DNA of 64,000 nt from Podarcis raffonei (Eukaryota; Chordata; Lepidosauria; Squamata; Lacertidae). A program made the position numbers and the translations under genes. This document shows, piece after piece, positions 1-12,600 of this stretch. How positions within the stretch are numbered: position 1 is the first letter of the stretch; each line of letters opens with the position of its first letter. Below the pieces are notes generated by a model. The model was not told the origin of the DNA. It saw nothing but the letters and a program-made list of their open reading frames with translations, and searched no databases. The stretch is taken from the NCBI RefSeq assembly GCF_027172205.1, contig NC_070613.1, forward strand, positions 10,705,001 to 10,769,000, in the 5' to 3' direction.

Positions 1-529
1 CTTAGGGATATTTAGCCTCTTGGTTTTTTTCCCATATTTGAGTTACACTTCTGAATGAATGAACTTTATTACGGTCACAGACCAGCATAAGAAAAAAATT
101 TCATATACCAGTATGTATTTTTTGTACTTTTGCCAACCTCTGGGATTTCCCCTTAGCATGATGCTACCTCCATTCTTGGCTTCCTCTGTTTTCCCTCCAT
201 TTCCCTCAGCACTGCCCACCTGAGCTGTTATTGGAGGAAATGGCTGTTTCATTAAAGGCAAACTGAAAGCAAGGTTTGTCACCTGCTTTGGCATTGTATG
301 ATTTTTTATTATTATTGAAACAAAAAGCTGCTGGAGGGAACCAGATTAGGACTATGGGGTGGGAATGGTAGCAGTGGGGACACCAGTTGGGATCACTGTA
401 GGGGCAATGGGTGAATGCACAACCTGCTTTGGTCAGCTAGCAATTGGTTTTTTTTTAATTCAGTCTAGTGAAGAGAGAGGATGATAGATAAAGTATACAC
501 GCACTTCAGATTTATATAGCGCTTGCACC

Positions 530-715
530 GTTCAAAGCATTTCACTGCATACACTATTTGCAGTAATCCTTACAACCAGACCTGTAAAGTAAGCCAGTGT
601 TGTTATTGCAGATGAGGAGGCTGAGGTTGAACTAACAGGGCCAGGTAGTGTATATGTGGCTGAGAGATGTGAACCAGCAGCCTCACAGCTCATTCTCTCA
701 AGTCACTACACCAGG
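530..715 (-). repeat. MIR-like SINE, old copy
   Basis: Read on the minus strand it fits the MIR pattern: a tRNA-like part with a GGTTCACATCT-like B box, then a core ending in CTCAGCCTCCTCATCTGCAA, which resembles the MIR phrase cctcagtttcctcatctgtaa. Divergence is high, so the insertion is old. Confidence 0.6.
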
Positions 716-734
716 AATGGGCTTTGGGAGGAAA

Positions 735-1330
735 GCAGTGATTCCTGATGACCCACCCACCAGCAGTGCCTTCTTGAGTTGGCTTTCTAGCAATATAACT
801 TGCTGTTTAGAGGTATAGGATCAGCCTTGTAGGCCAAATTTGACAGAAGGTGGGACTGCCCTTCTGTCAACCACCTCACATCACAATGACATCAGGTGCA
901 AGGTGCTTTGAAGTCCCAAAGTTGGGTTTCAAAGCACCTTGCAAGTCGTTGCCAAAAGGAAGGATTTCCCCCTCTGCTTTTGCAGGGGATTCCATGCAAA
1001 CACCCTTTCCTGAAATTTTCCTGAAACATTAAACATTAAAGGGTTTGGTTGGAATGCTGCCAAAATGAGCAGGATTTAACCCTACATGGCTGATGAGCAG
1101 GGTTGTTAATTCCTGCTGCTTTGGCTGCATGTGTTTATTAACTGCTGGTAACAGGCGCATGCAGCCAATGCAGGATTTAAGTCCATCGGATGATATAATG
1201 AGTGTTGTCAGCTGATGGGAAGGTGTGCATGGTTAGAGGGAAATGGTCTTATAGGTCAACTTGGATGCCTTGGTGGGCTAAGATTAGCCCACAGGCCAGA
1301 GGTTCCCGGTCCCTGGGACAGAGGAATACA
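735..1330 (+). repeat. Dispersed repeat, copy 1 of an unnamed family
   Basis: Blocks here recur in the same orientation and order at about 9320-9960: a tract with 'tcctgctgctttggctgcatg', then 'tcagctgatgg...catggtt', then 'ggtgggctaagattagcccacaggc'. The second copy has 'tcctgctgctttgggtgcac' and 'caggctaggattggctcacaggct'. The similarity is partial, so the copies are old. I cannot name the family. Confidence 0.5.
841..943. repeat. Two adjacent perfect hairpins
   Basis: Hairpin one pairs 841-850 with 860-869 (10 bp stem, 9-base loop). Hairpin two pairs 897-912 with 928-943 (16 bp stem, 15-base loop). Both stems are perfect. They lie within the dispersed repeat of 735-1330, and their function is unknown. 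Confidence 0.7.
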
Positions 1331-3410
1331 GTACAGTGCTTACAAAATTGCTGCCTTCCTTTTCTCCCCCATGCCAGTTATATTTCTTGTATTTAACTTT
1401 CATTTGATGCCATTGCTGTAGAATATGGAAGCCTTTATCCTGCTGTGATTAAAATCAGTCCCAAAAAAAGAGAGAACACATTAAGTGTTATATCTATGAC
1501 AGTTTTTATTACCCCCCCCCCTTTGTCACAGGCATTGGCTCGGTATGCTACACAACAAAGAAAGCCACACACAAGTGATTAAAGTACTTGTTTCAGTTAA
1601 ACACTGCTACAACAAAATCCACAACATCATAGTTACATATTTATGGCTCAGTGGTTATCTAAAGAAACATCAGAGGGAGAAAACCAGGGTAAGAGATTGC
1701 TTCCCCAGGTGGAGAAACTCAGCCGCACAAGCAACAGAGGTCTTCCAAAGCCTCATGCTAGACTCTACTTCGTTTGTCTTTCATGAACAGAAAAGCAGCT
1801 CACACAGCTTCCACTCCACACACGTCCCATCTCAAGGACAGGTTCCAAGTCACTCTGCTGGGCCCATATTCCACACATTCTCACACACACATCTTTGCTG
1901 CAAGGGTTCCTCTCCAGTGAAGGACAGGAGATGTATCTCCCTGCTCCTTCTGCCACCAAGGAACCTACAAACCTTTACTTCTGAAAGAGCTTATGTCAGA
2001 CCCTCATTCCATCACCAGTCCCCATGGAGATTATCACAAGTATCTCCTACCCACTTACACAAAACACTCCATATTTTACCCTGATAGAACCCAGACCAAT
2101 TTGCTCCAACCGTATCCTCGTGAAGACAAGCCCAGCCATTTTCCAGTTCCCAAACCTCCCGCCCTGAAACCCAGTTTTGCTTTTAAGAATCCAGCCTTTT
2201 GCTTTTAATGGAAGTTTGAAAAACAAATCAGTAAGTGAGGCTTTTTGTGGCCTGGAGCTGAATATGCTCATCTGTAGATCAACCTCTTGTTTAAGGGCCA
2301 CCTGCATAAGCTCACAACCCACCACAATGGCAATTTCTGCACATCACACTAAACAGCCATGGCCTAGTGCAGATAGGGAAATGTGCTGGCTCCCCAAGTG
2401 GAAAGGCAGCTGTGCAAAGTGCTGATTGGTGGGTGGCTGTGATCCCACCTTGGATGCAATGTGCTTTGCATATGCATCATGCTCTATGGGGAGCGGGGGG
2501 GGGGGAGGTTGTAAAAGTGCCACATCATTCATGAACTTATCCATCCATTTAGCATGATTCATTTGCAAATAATTGCAAAACTGCTCTGAAGAGAACGAGG
2601 GATTACAGACATCAGTAATCAGTGCTCTGCTTAGCTGGCTCTGCTGCAAAACCCAGAGAAGCAGTTTCCCCTGGTGTTAAATTATGGAATGGGAATATGT
2701 TGTTAACAAGGCATTAAGTACACATCCAATGCATGACAACTGCTTTTTCCTGCATGTACCATTAAAAACCTTTCCAGGTCTGGGCACAAAGCAAATGGGG
2801 GGGGGGAGTTACCATATACCCCTGTTCTGTGACACGCCACCTAAACATGACATCAGGCTCCCCAACCTTCTATGACTGACCTGTTAAAGCTATGGCTTCC
2901 ACCCCTGAGTCTTCCTTGCCCCCTCCCTTTCTGAGCTGCTCCTAGTGGTACTGGCTCTGCGGGCCCAGTTGCTTAGAAATCTGCACCTGCAGCGTGCAGG
3001 ATGAGACATCTCTCTGGGCGACAAATGATGTGTGTTGCAGTAGGCCAACAAAACGGGCATTTCTATATGTTCATGAGAATAGATAGATCATCATGAAATA
3101 GGTATTTGTCATAGTTCACCTCCCTGCTTCTTTTTTGTTGCCATTTCATCAGCATCAGGCCAGGATCGTGCCCACACAGCTTGTGACCCACCTTGCTGAA
3201 TACAGCCCACCCAGGATACAAGGCTGTGGCCAGCCAGGTGCTTGATTATGGCAGGCGGGCAGAAATGCCAGGACATGGAATTTGAGCCCCTGATAGGCCT
3301 GCTCAGTATATTGAGCTACAGGCTGCATTTGGCTTGGTAAGTCAGTTGGCTCAGGCGTTCCCTTCTGTAGTCGACTGGGTGCTTCCTGTCCTCTCGCACC
3401 AGCCCAGCCA

Positions 3411-3629
3411 TCACACGAGCTCCACGGCCTCCTGCTCCCCCCTGTTTTCCTGGTGCACCATGCAGCCCACTTTGTTGTTGAAGAGCCGAGACAGGCTTCC
3501 CTTCTGAGAACGCCTGCCCTGGATCGACCTCTCCTTCCAGCGCCGCTTGCTCCGCTTGCTGACCTGCCGTATGTCCCAGATCCTTAGTGTGCCGTCGTGG
3601 GAGGCCGTGTACAGTAATTCGTTGTGAAT
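3411..3629 (-). CDS. WDR86: WDR86 coding exon 6, with stop codon
   Basis: 219 bp including the stop. It follows the acceptor TTTGTTCCAG in phase 0. It codes for the last WD40 unit (IHNELLYTASHDGTLRIWDI) and a 52-residue tail. The tail has a basic cluster (SKRSKRRWKER) that looks like a nuclear localisation signal, then SLSRLFNNKVGC, which resembles the end of the human protein (SLSRLFSNKVGC as I recall it). The lizard protein then runs 16 residues past that Cys. No poly(A) signal is close downstream, so the 3' UTR length is unknown. Confidence 0.94.
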   Translation of the reverse strand: MHNELLYTASHDGTLRIWDIRQVSKRSKRRWKERSIQGRRSQKGSLSRLFNNKVGCMVHQENRGEQEAVELV

Positions 3630-6600
3630 CTGGAACAAAAGTGCCGTATTTTAAAAGGACAGCTTAACCATAGTCACAACACAGCACACAGAAGCAAAGA
3701 GGCAGCTTCTCTGTTCCTTTTTTTGTACAACCCATTTGTGGAGCGGGGTTTTCTCCCTTCCTTCTGAGTCCAATCCCAGATGGCGGGGGGGGGGAGGCTG
3801 GTTACAGAGGTGTAAAGCAACCGCCTCCTTTATTATTTCATTGTACAGTGGACACTCGGGATGCGAACGTGACCCATGCGGGATGCACGTTCGCAACCCA
3901 CAGCGTTCGCAACCCACAGCGGCGCATCTGCGCATGCACAGGTTGCGATTCGGTGCTTCTGCACATGCGCAACCCCTGAAACCCGGAAGTAACCCGTTCC
4001 GGTACTTCTGGGTTTTGGCGGGTCTGTAACCCAAAAAAACACAACCTGAAGCATCTGTAACCCGAGGTATGACTGTATGGTGGTTCAGCTTGTTGCCCAA
4101 GGGCCGTATGTGGCCCTCAATGCCTTTTTTTAGTGGCCCTTGGCAAACTTTGACACACACCCCAACCTTCGCACTGCCTCCCCAAATATGCTTTTCAGGG
4201 GATCAGCAACATCTGGAAGACCAAAGGTTCCTCACATCTGTGATATGTGACAGGTGAAAAGACACCCACAGTTTTGTCAGAGGCAGGACCTGTTCATGTG
4301 CAACCAAAGGGAGCACACAAAGAAAACAGGAAGTACTCCTTTATTCCCCCTCACCCTGCCTCCAGCATCATGAGAAGAAGAAAGTGTGGCAAGCACAGAA
4401 GGAACAAAGTCTGGCAGAGGAGGCCTGCTAATGCCTGCCACTCAGAAGCAGACACAACACCCAGCCGGAGTCAGTGCGTGAACCCAGCTTCAAACTGTTA
4501 GTGGCAGGAGATGCAATTCTAATTTTATTTATACTTAAACACCTAAGTAATTTTTAACAAAGTGTTTCAAATGTAACGAAACCTGAGGAGGCATCATTAT
4601 CTTGACCTCCTGGCTCCCATTTCCTGCGGGCTCCATCCAAAAAACAAAGGGCTCTTGACTCGCCCCACTCCACGCAGCACAAAAGAGCAATAGAGCGTTG
4701 TTTTTTCCAGGGAGCTGCTCACTGCCATGTGCCGATCTTGGCTCACGAATGTGAGTGCATAACAGAAGAGCACAGCCAATGCCTCTCTCGCTGCTCGCTC
4801 TGACGGAAGCTTTTGGCCTTCATCTCAGGCATGTTGGGTGCATAATTATGAGAGGGCTCTGCTAAAGAGTCCACTTCTGTTTACTGGGGAGGAATGGGTG
4901 AAAGAGCTTTTTTGCATGTGCCTTAGCTCACTGAGAGCCTGCAGACTGGGGTTAGCAAGCAGCCAGGTATGAAGTCTACGGGGGCTGGCTTGAATCCCCA
5001 GGTTGCCTAAGCAACATTTGGTTGGATATTGTGAATTAACTTAGGACCCAGGGACCATGGATGGGTCTGGAACTTATTTTAAAGCTGTCTAAGCAAATCA
5101 ACTTCATAGGGTGACCCTATGAGCAAGGAAACAATCCCCCCCCAGTAGAGCCTTTTTCTTAAGAATCTTCCACATCCATCACTGCATCATCATCATCATC
5201 ATCATCATCATCATTTTTTATTTATACCCCGCCCTCCCAGCCAAGGCCGGGCTCAGAGCGGCTTACAAGCAATAATAAAAACAAGTTGAATGATTACAAC
5301 TTAAAAACAAAATTAAAATACAACATTAAAATATTGAAACATTAAAATATTAAAATGTAGCCTCATCGCAGGAGGAGAAGGAAAGGAAAAAAGAAAGAGG
5401 GAGGGAATCAAATTGGCTCCAAGCCAAAGGCCAGGCGGAACAACTCTGTCTTACAGGCCCTGCGGAAAGAAATCAGATCCTGCAGGGCCCTGGTCACATG
5501 AGGCAGAGCGTTCCACCAGGCCGGAGCCAGAGTTGAAAAGGCCCTGGCTCGGGTTGAAGCCAATCTAACTTCCTTAGGGCCCGGGACCACTAGGGTGTTG
5601 CTATTTATGGACCTTGAGGCTCTCCGTGGGGCATACCGGGAGAGGCGGTCCCGTAGGTACGAGGGTCCTAGGCCATGAAGGGCTTTAAAGGTCAAAGGCA
5701 GCACCTTAAATCTGACCCTGTACTCTACCGGGAGCCAGTGCAGTTTGAAAAGCACTGGGTGAATATGCTCCCATGGCAGAGACCCCGTGAGAAGCCTCGC
5801 TGCAGCATTCTGCACCCTCTGGAGTTTCTGGGTCAGCTTCAAGGGCAGCCCCACGTGGAGCGAATTACAGTAGTCAAGCCTGGAGATGACCGTCGCATGG
5901 ATCACTGTGGCCAGGTCAGGGCGGGAAAGGTAAGGGACCAACTGCTTGATGCGGCGAAGGTGGGAAAATGTCGCCTTGGCTGTTGCTGTAACTTGCGCCT
6001 CCATGGAAAGGGAGGCGTCGAGGATTACACCCAAATTCTTAACGGAAGGCAATGGCACTAATTGGGCCCCCGCAAGAGAAGGGAGTTGGTCCCTCATCCC
6101 CATGCGATCCCGACCTAGCCATAGGACCTCTGTCTTTGAAGGATTTAGTTTCAATCGGCTCCCACGAAACCATCCAGCCACAGCTTCCAAGCATCTGGTC
6201 AGTGTCATCAATCAATGAGTATCGGTAACAATGTCAGTCCATTGTTCCATCTGGCTGAGCCTTGTCTGGACCAGCAGGAAGGGGCTTTTCAATGCTCTTT
6301 TCTAGCCTACCTGGTGATGCTGAGGATTGAACCTGGGGCCTTCAGCATCCAAGGCATGTGTTGTAAAAGTGAGCTATGGCCCAGCCTGCCATTAATAGCT
6401 AACAGAAGGAACCCTTAAGCGCTTGTAAAGGAAGTGACACCAAACCATTCCTGACCCACAGAGCTATAGCCAAGTGTTGTGCAGCTGCTCTTTGTGAGGC
6501 TAACCTGGATGCAGTTAATAACCAGCTTGTGACCTCGGAACACTCTTTGCAGGATGCCGGTCTTGGTATTAAAAGCTCGGGCACAGGCGTCACCACTTCC

Positions 6601-9600
6601 TGTAAACACTGTAATGAAAACAAGGATGACGGACCTTTTCAGAATAACGTTTTTTTTATTCGTTTGCTATTAAAATGTTTGTTTTCTCCTATTTTCAACC
6701 CAAAGAGTCAGCTCGGCAGGCAACAAAGCGAAGATTCAAACTACACAAGATAAGTGTCATTGAATTCATCAGAACTTACTCCCTGATAAGTCGGTTCAGG
6801 GTTGTAGCCTAAAGTGAGTCTTATAAGAGGAAGGGGTGGAACAGAGAAGGTAAATGTGCCAACCCTTTGGGAATTATTTTCAGCTAATTCCCATTTTTTG
6901 ATAGCTAATTCTAATTTGATAATCCACCCTGAGGCTGAATATAGCACTCAGTAAAATAATAATATATGTCAGGGGAGTTGTAATGTATTTTTTCGCTTTT
7001 TATCCTCACAACAAACTTGCAAGGTAGGCTTGGATAGGCACTTTTCCCAATTCTCTTAGTGAAATTCACAAGGAGGGGAACTGAACCCAACTATCTTATA
7101 TATTTTGGCACTCATCAGCTTTACATTTTTTTAAAATTTATAAGCATTCACCAAATACCAAAGATGGAAACAACTGGCACATGCAAAAAAAAGCCTTAAA
7201 ATTTATGACATCAATAAGAATTTATGACATCAATTATAAATTAAATCAAAGCTAAACACCCTATATAGCCATGTAATTTCCTTTTCTATCAGTTAGGCAC
7301 GAAGACCAAATATACCACAGGATGTAACACAAACAATGAATCACTTAGCAAGCAGAATGAGATTTTCTTTTCTTTAATTAATTGTTTGAACAACAGAGCA
7401 AGTCATTTTTAATCTTAGTGTCTTCTAAAAAGGGGCATTTCTATTTGGAATGTGTTAAATATTCTTTTTCGTTCAATTAACCCAGGGCATTTTTTTACTT
7501 TGAAAAGGTATCCTGCTATAGAAACCCATAATCACAGGGTTAATGTGATAAACATAATCAAACAAAGGTTGCACTTACAATCCAGATATGCTATGAAGCA
7601 AGAAAAGGCTTCCGAAGGGTCCAGAATGGTACCATGCCTGTCAAATTTAGAGTCCTCTCTTAAAGGTAATTCTTTGCCCTTTACCACCCACAGAGGTAAT
7701 AGCTCCTCCCAGCACTCACGTGGTATCTTTCTCCTCCCATCTAGCAATGAGTTCTTATTAATGGGTCTAGGTGGCAAACAGTTCTGGGTTGCAAAGAGTG
7801 GCACAGCCTCTGTTAGGTGTATTGGGAAGGGAAGGTCATTAGGAGTGAATTACACACGACGTCCAATTCATCCTTAAGCTCCTGTTTTCTGTATTCAAAG
7901 CTAAAACATATCTCAAGAGTCAAGGCCCATGGCTCAGTGGCAAAGAGCATGTCTTGCCTGCAGGTTAGATGGCTGGTATCTTCAGACTCCTGCCTGAAAT
8001 CCTGGAGAGTTGCTGCCACTCTCTGTAAACAATACTGAGCTAGTTACAGGTAGGTAGCCGTGTTGGTCTGCCGTAGTCGAAACAAAATTAAAAAAATTCC
8101 TTCCAGTAGCGCCTTAGAGACCAACTATGTTATTGGTATGAGCGTTCGTGTGCATGGGCTCGGGCTCAGAATAAGGGAGCGTTTGACTGGCTATGGTGTT
8201 AAGATGACAAGACATGGAGGAATGCATCACTAAAGCATTCTAGAGCCAGCAGCTTTTTTGCAGCTCAGCTGCAAGGGGTAGACTCTTAGTTTTAGTTGCC
8301 AAGGATGCTTTCTGGTATGATTACTTCAGGTAGGCAAACATCCTCTCTACCCTTTCAATTCTAGCATGTCCAGGCTAAGAGGGAAGGAAACCTGTTGATG
8401 CAGAATGGGCATCAAAACACAACCGCAACTGTTTTCAGCACAAATCGTGCCACTTCAGCTGTATGCTTGCTGCACATCCAATATGCAACTGGGGTTGTGT
8501 CAGCATGAATAAAGTCTGAAAGGGGTATCAGATTGGGTATATGTAGAAAAAAAGGCATGCAAAGCCAGTAACGCCCTCTGAGAACATTTATTACTTTACA
8601 TCCAATTACTACGTTGTTGGGTGGTTTTTTTTAACAGAGATCAGGAGAACAGTCCAAGTTTGCCAACTGCCAGGATGATTTTGTGCCATCTGGAAGCATT
8701 TATTCCTTAAACGCAAAGGCCTTGGTCTGCTGCTACAGAAGGGGAGAGTGTGACTATCTCTGGATGAACAACTGACTGTTCTGCTTTTCTACCAAGGCCA
8801 AGGGTGCGCAGGGGGCCAAAAAGAAAGAAAGACCCAGCTCAGAATACCTCTGCACTTATAGCCCAAAATTGCCTTAAAGTACCCTCAACATTCAACTGAA
8901 CGTGTTGGGGGGGGGGAGCATAATATAATTTGCAGTGTGGCTATGCAGCTTAATCTTTTGTGCTAGCAAGGTAGGGTACTGCCAGCAGGGGAAGAGCCCC
9001 AATTTAACATTTGGCTTTTAACTGGTAGCAACTAATGCCAAGGGCATAATCTGCCAGGCGCACCTCTGATGAAAGCCCCATTGGAATGAAGCCACCTGGA
9101 CCATGGGCAGTGGGAGCATGAGGAGGAAGTTAGCTGCTAGCGTAATTCCTCGCCGCCGCAACCCAATATGCTCATTACCTACCATATGGCTGAAAGGGAT
9201 TCCAGCCTTCAAGTTACAGAGTCCCCTCTCTGCAGGCCAGAACTCTGGGCTTCATGGATCCATTCCAGGGAGTTCATGCCAAAACCTACATGCTTCTACG
9301 ACAGGGTAGGGAGTCTTTTTAGCCTGACATGCCAGATCCTTATCTCCCCACACCCCCATGGAAATATGACAGCTGGCTGGGCTGACCCATCTGTCAATCA
9401 TCTGATGTCATAATGGCTTCAGGCTACTGATATCTGGGTGGTCCTGCCTACCTGTCAAAGTTGACGGGGGCGGGGGGGGTGCTATGCCAGTGTGTTCCCT
9501 TCACCTGATGAGCAACCTCATCAGGTGATGAGAAAAGGGGTTACATCCTGCTGCTTTGGGTGCACAGCCCCAACCCTGTGGGGAACAGCCAATGGAAAAT

Positions 9601-12600
9601 TTTATTTGTATTTATGTACTTAAGCCTAGATTGTTTTTTTCTTTGTAATGTTGAGTTTATTATGTGTTTCCTAAACTACTGGTTTTCGTTATTTTGAATT
9701 TACTGACATGTTCTATATTTTGTATATTTGTACTTTTAATGCTTTGAATGTTTGCTGTAAGCCACTTTGGGCACACCTTGTTGTGGAAAAGTGACACATA
9801 AGTAATCAAAATGGAACCCTGTTCTTGTATATCAGCTGACATCACTCACCCATCAGCATGACATCAGCTGGGCATGGTTTGGGTGAAATGGCCTTGTAAG
9901 CCAAACTGGATTCTCTAGCAGGCTAGGATTGGCTCACAGGCTGTAAATTCCTCACTCCTGTTCTAAGAGGTATTTGGTTTTTCTGCAGTATAGTTTTTCC
10001 ACAAATGCCTGGATAACTGGTTTAACCAGAGACCATAGCAAGCCGCCAAAATGAGATTTAAAGCAATAACCACCGCTAAGTTTTTGAAAAGATGTCACTC
10101 ATTCACAATCTACATCCTTAACAGGATATTTCATCGATATTCATCTGCTTTCACTTCTTGCAACATCTGTCAGTTAGATTTTTATTGTTTGCAGCCAATT
10201 TACTTATTACTTACTTTCAACTATTTATATACCACTTAATCACCAAAGTTGCTAAGCGGTGCCATTACAAGCTCTGCAACATACACAAAAGCAATTTCAC
10301 AGGCCTGGTCTAAAAATATAAGTGTGTCTTCAACTCTAGCAAAGTGTGCCAGGTGAGCAAAATGGCATCAAGGATAAGAGGAAAGAAAATTCAAAATCTG
10401 AAACAAGATGTTTGACACCCTTTTTATAAGGAACTAAAACTCTTCATTTCTGCCTAGGTCTGTGTTGTTGGCTTACTTAACAAAAGAAGAATAGCATGGG
10501 GATGCTTGTCTCCTTCATACCCTCAGGACTTGGATAGCTGTGGCAAAATTCTCCTATTAGGAGAATACACAGGAGGTGGTTGTTCCTGAACTAACATATC
10601 TGTCGCCAGTAGACAAGATGAGAAAAGGCAATTGGGAGGGTTTGTTGGAACTTACATATTCCAGCATGGTATTTCAAAGTGCTGACGCTGTGCTTGTGAG
10701 CCTTGAATGTCCGGACTCGCTCCCCGGTATCAGCCAACCAGCATTTCACCGTCCTGTCTGCACTCCCTGAATACAAGCGCCGATTCACAAGCTAAGAGGG
10801 GAAAGAGAGGAAAGATCACTTTCGCGAGGGAGCATTGTTCGAAGTCATGGTCATTTTCGGCGCTGCCTTCCCCCTGCAAAAAGAAAAACGATGACACAAT
10901 TCAATGATATGATTGCAATGTAGAAAGCAGCACAGCTTTTGGAGCTCTAACACAGACCTCTGATCTTACGTTCTGCACGCAGCCAGGGCTCCCAGTGGGC
11001 CTCCAAATGGCTTTGAGATGTCAAAGAAGAACAGATGAAATAGCTCTCACTCCACTAGTATAATTAGGAGCAGATCCTTTAAAACTAGTGAAGCTCCATC
11101 CCTTTGCATATATCTGTAAATAAACCACGTATCATGAAGACCCCACAGTCTCCATGTGCCTCATTCCCAAAAGGAAACACGAATTCCTGGGTGAGCACCT
11201 GGAACCCCTGGAATCTCTCACCATTCAGAGACTGGGGTGGCCTGTGTGTGTGTGTCAGATGGCAAAGGCCAGGGTAAATAGTTGCATTTCTGCATAATGA
11301 ATATGCTAGATGCACCTCTGTGGGGAGTGAATTCCATAACTTCCTGAACTTCTTAGAGCAGTAGAACTACCTAGAGGGCCACCTCTGCTGAGCTTGACAT
11401 CCAATAGTCTGTAGGAGAGGTAATGACTGGACAGTGGTACCTCGGAAGTCGAATGGAATCCATTTTGGAAGTCCGTTTGACTTCCAAAACATTTGGAAAC
11501 CAAGGTGCAGCTTTTGATTGGCTGCAAGAAGCTCCTGCAACCAACTGAAGCCACGTTGGACATGCAGGTTCCAAAGAATGTTTGCAAACTGTAACACTCA
11601 CTTCCGGATTTGTGGTGATCGGGAACCAAAACGTTTGAGTCGCAAGGTACCAAGGTACGACCGTATTTGTTCCTCAGAAAACGGAGGTACAAAGAATCCC
11701 TTGTATATGCTTCTAATTTAAAAGACAGTGGATTAGAATGACTAACACAATGACTTGGGTAACATAGACTGGAGGTGGCAATTCAATTCAGGATTACAAA
11801 CAAGCAAATCTATATGTATTTAGTTAATAGCAAGCAGTTTTTTAAAATTTGGGTCAGATACAAAACTCTGGGCTCATCTACACTTAACATTTCGCCCCAT
11901 GCTTTCTAGGCAGAGGTCCATGTTTTAAAGTGTGGTGTCAGAGCACCTCCCCCCCCACTGCTTTCCTCAGTAAAAACTGCTTTTTAACACTGAATCTGAA
12001 CAAGCAGCAATTCGGGTTTTCTGCAGATTGCCGTTTTCTCCAATGCAGAAGTAAAAAAGCGGGTTTTCATGGGGAAAAGCACCAGGCCAAACAAAAAAGT
12101 GCTCCAACACATAGCTTTAAAGAGCAGACGAGATCCTAGAAATGTGGCACAAAAGGAAGTCTGGATGAACCCTCTGAGAAGCTGCACACTCCATTACCAA
12201 AGCCAATGTCTCCTACCAATTCTTATTTTCAGCTATTTTCCTCTACAGAAAACATACATAGGCAAGAAACCCACAAAACAGCAAACTTTCTTGTTCAGAA
12301 AACTTCGGTTTGGTGCAGGTTCCCCCTCCCCCTCCTCCTGAAGGAATGCTTGCTTCCAGAAGAGATCCATTATTTTAAATAAAAGAAACATTTCATGCAA
12401 CCTCCCACAACAGTCATTTGGCTAATGGAATGGAAAAACAACTGCAGCCGTAGGGCTTAAGGTATCCTATATCGTGAGGCACATACCAAGTGTGTTAACA
12501 GGAAAGCCTATACACGATTTTTGCTTCATTTATGTCAAGATAAAATAAAGTGGCCAATCTCTGCGAAACGTGCTTTCAATTTCTTTCATTAGAAAAACAG

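Larger units (their letters stand above)
1..3410. other. WDR86 3' UTR and downstream flank
   Basis: I recognise no coding exon here. It should hold the WDR86 3' UTR, but no AATAAA lies close to the stop; minus-strand hexamers occur near 305, 1505 and (ATTAAA) 2203. An old MIR-like SINE (about 530-715), two hairpins (841-943) and one copy of a dispersed repeat (about 735-1330) are present. The region from about 1340 to 3400 shows no repeat I recognise. Confidence 0.5.
3630..6504. other. WDR86 intron 5
   Basis: The intron between coding exons 5 and 6. It holds a TA-flanked DNA element (3846-4075), an L2 LINE (5184-6217) and a reversed tRNA-Ala SINE fragment (about 6215-6395). I see nothing recognisable in about 4080-5180. 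Confidence 0.8.
6609..10655. other. WDR86 intron 4
   Basis: The intron between coding exons 4 and 5. It contains a MIR-like trace (about 7010-7090), a tRNA-Ala SINE tail (7926-8045) joined to an unnamed retroelement fragment (8046-8160), and copy 2 of the dispersed repeat (9320-9960). I recognise nothing in about 7100-7920 or 8170-9300. Confidence 0.8.

Noticed and set aside
305-310. WDR86 poly(A) signal
   Set aside because: The hexamer is more than 3 kb from the stop and several others lie between, so I cannot assign it.
1545-2084. 179-codon plus-strand frame
   Set aside because: No recognisable domain or splice sites, biased composition rich in Ser and His, and it lies in the 3' flank of WDR86.
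5675-6061. 128-codon plus-strand frame
   Set aside because: It is the antisense shadow of the L2 reverse transcriptase frame.
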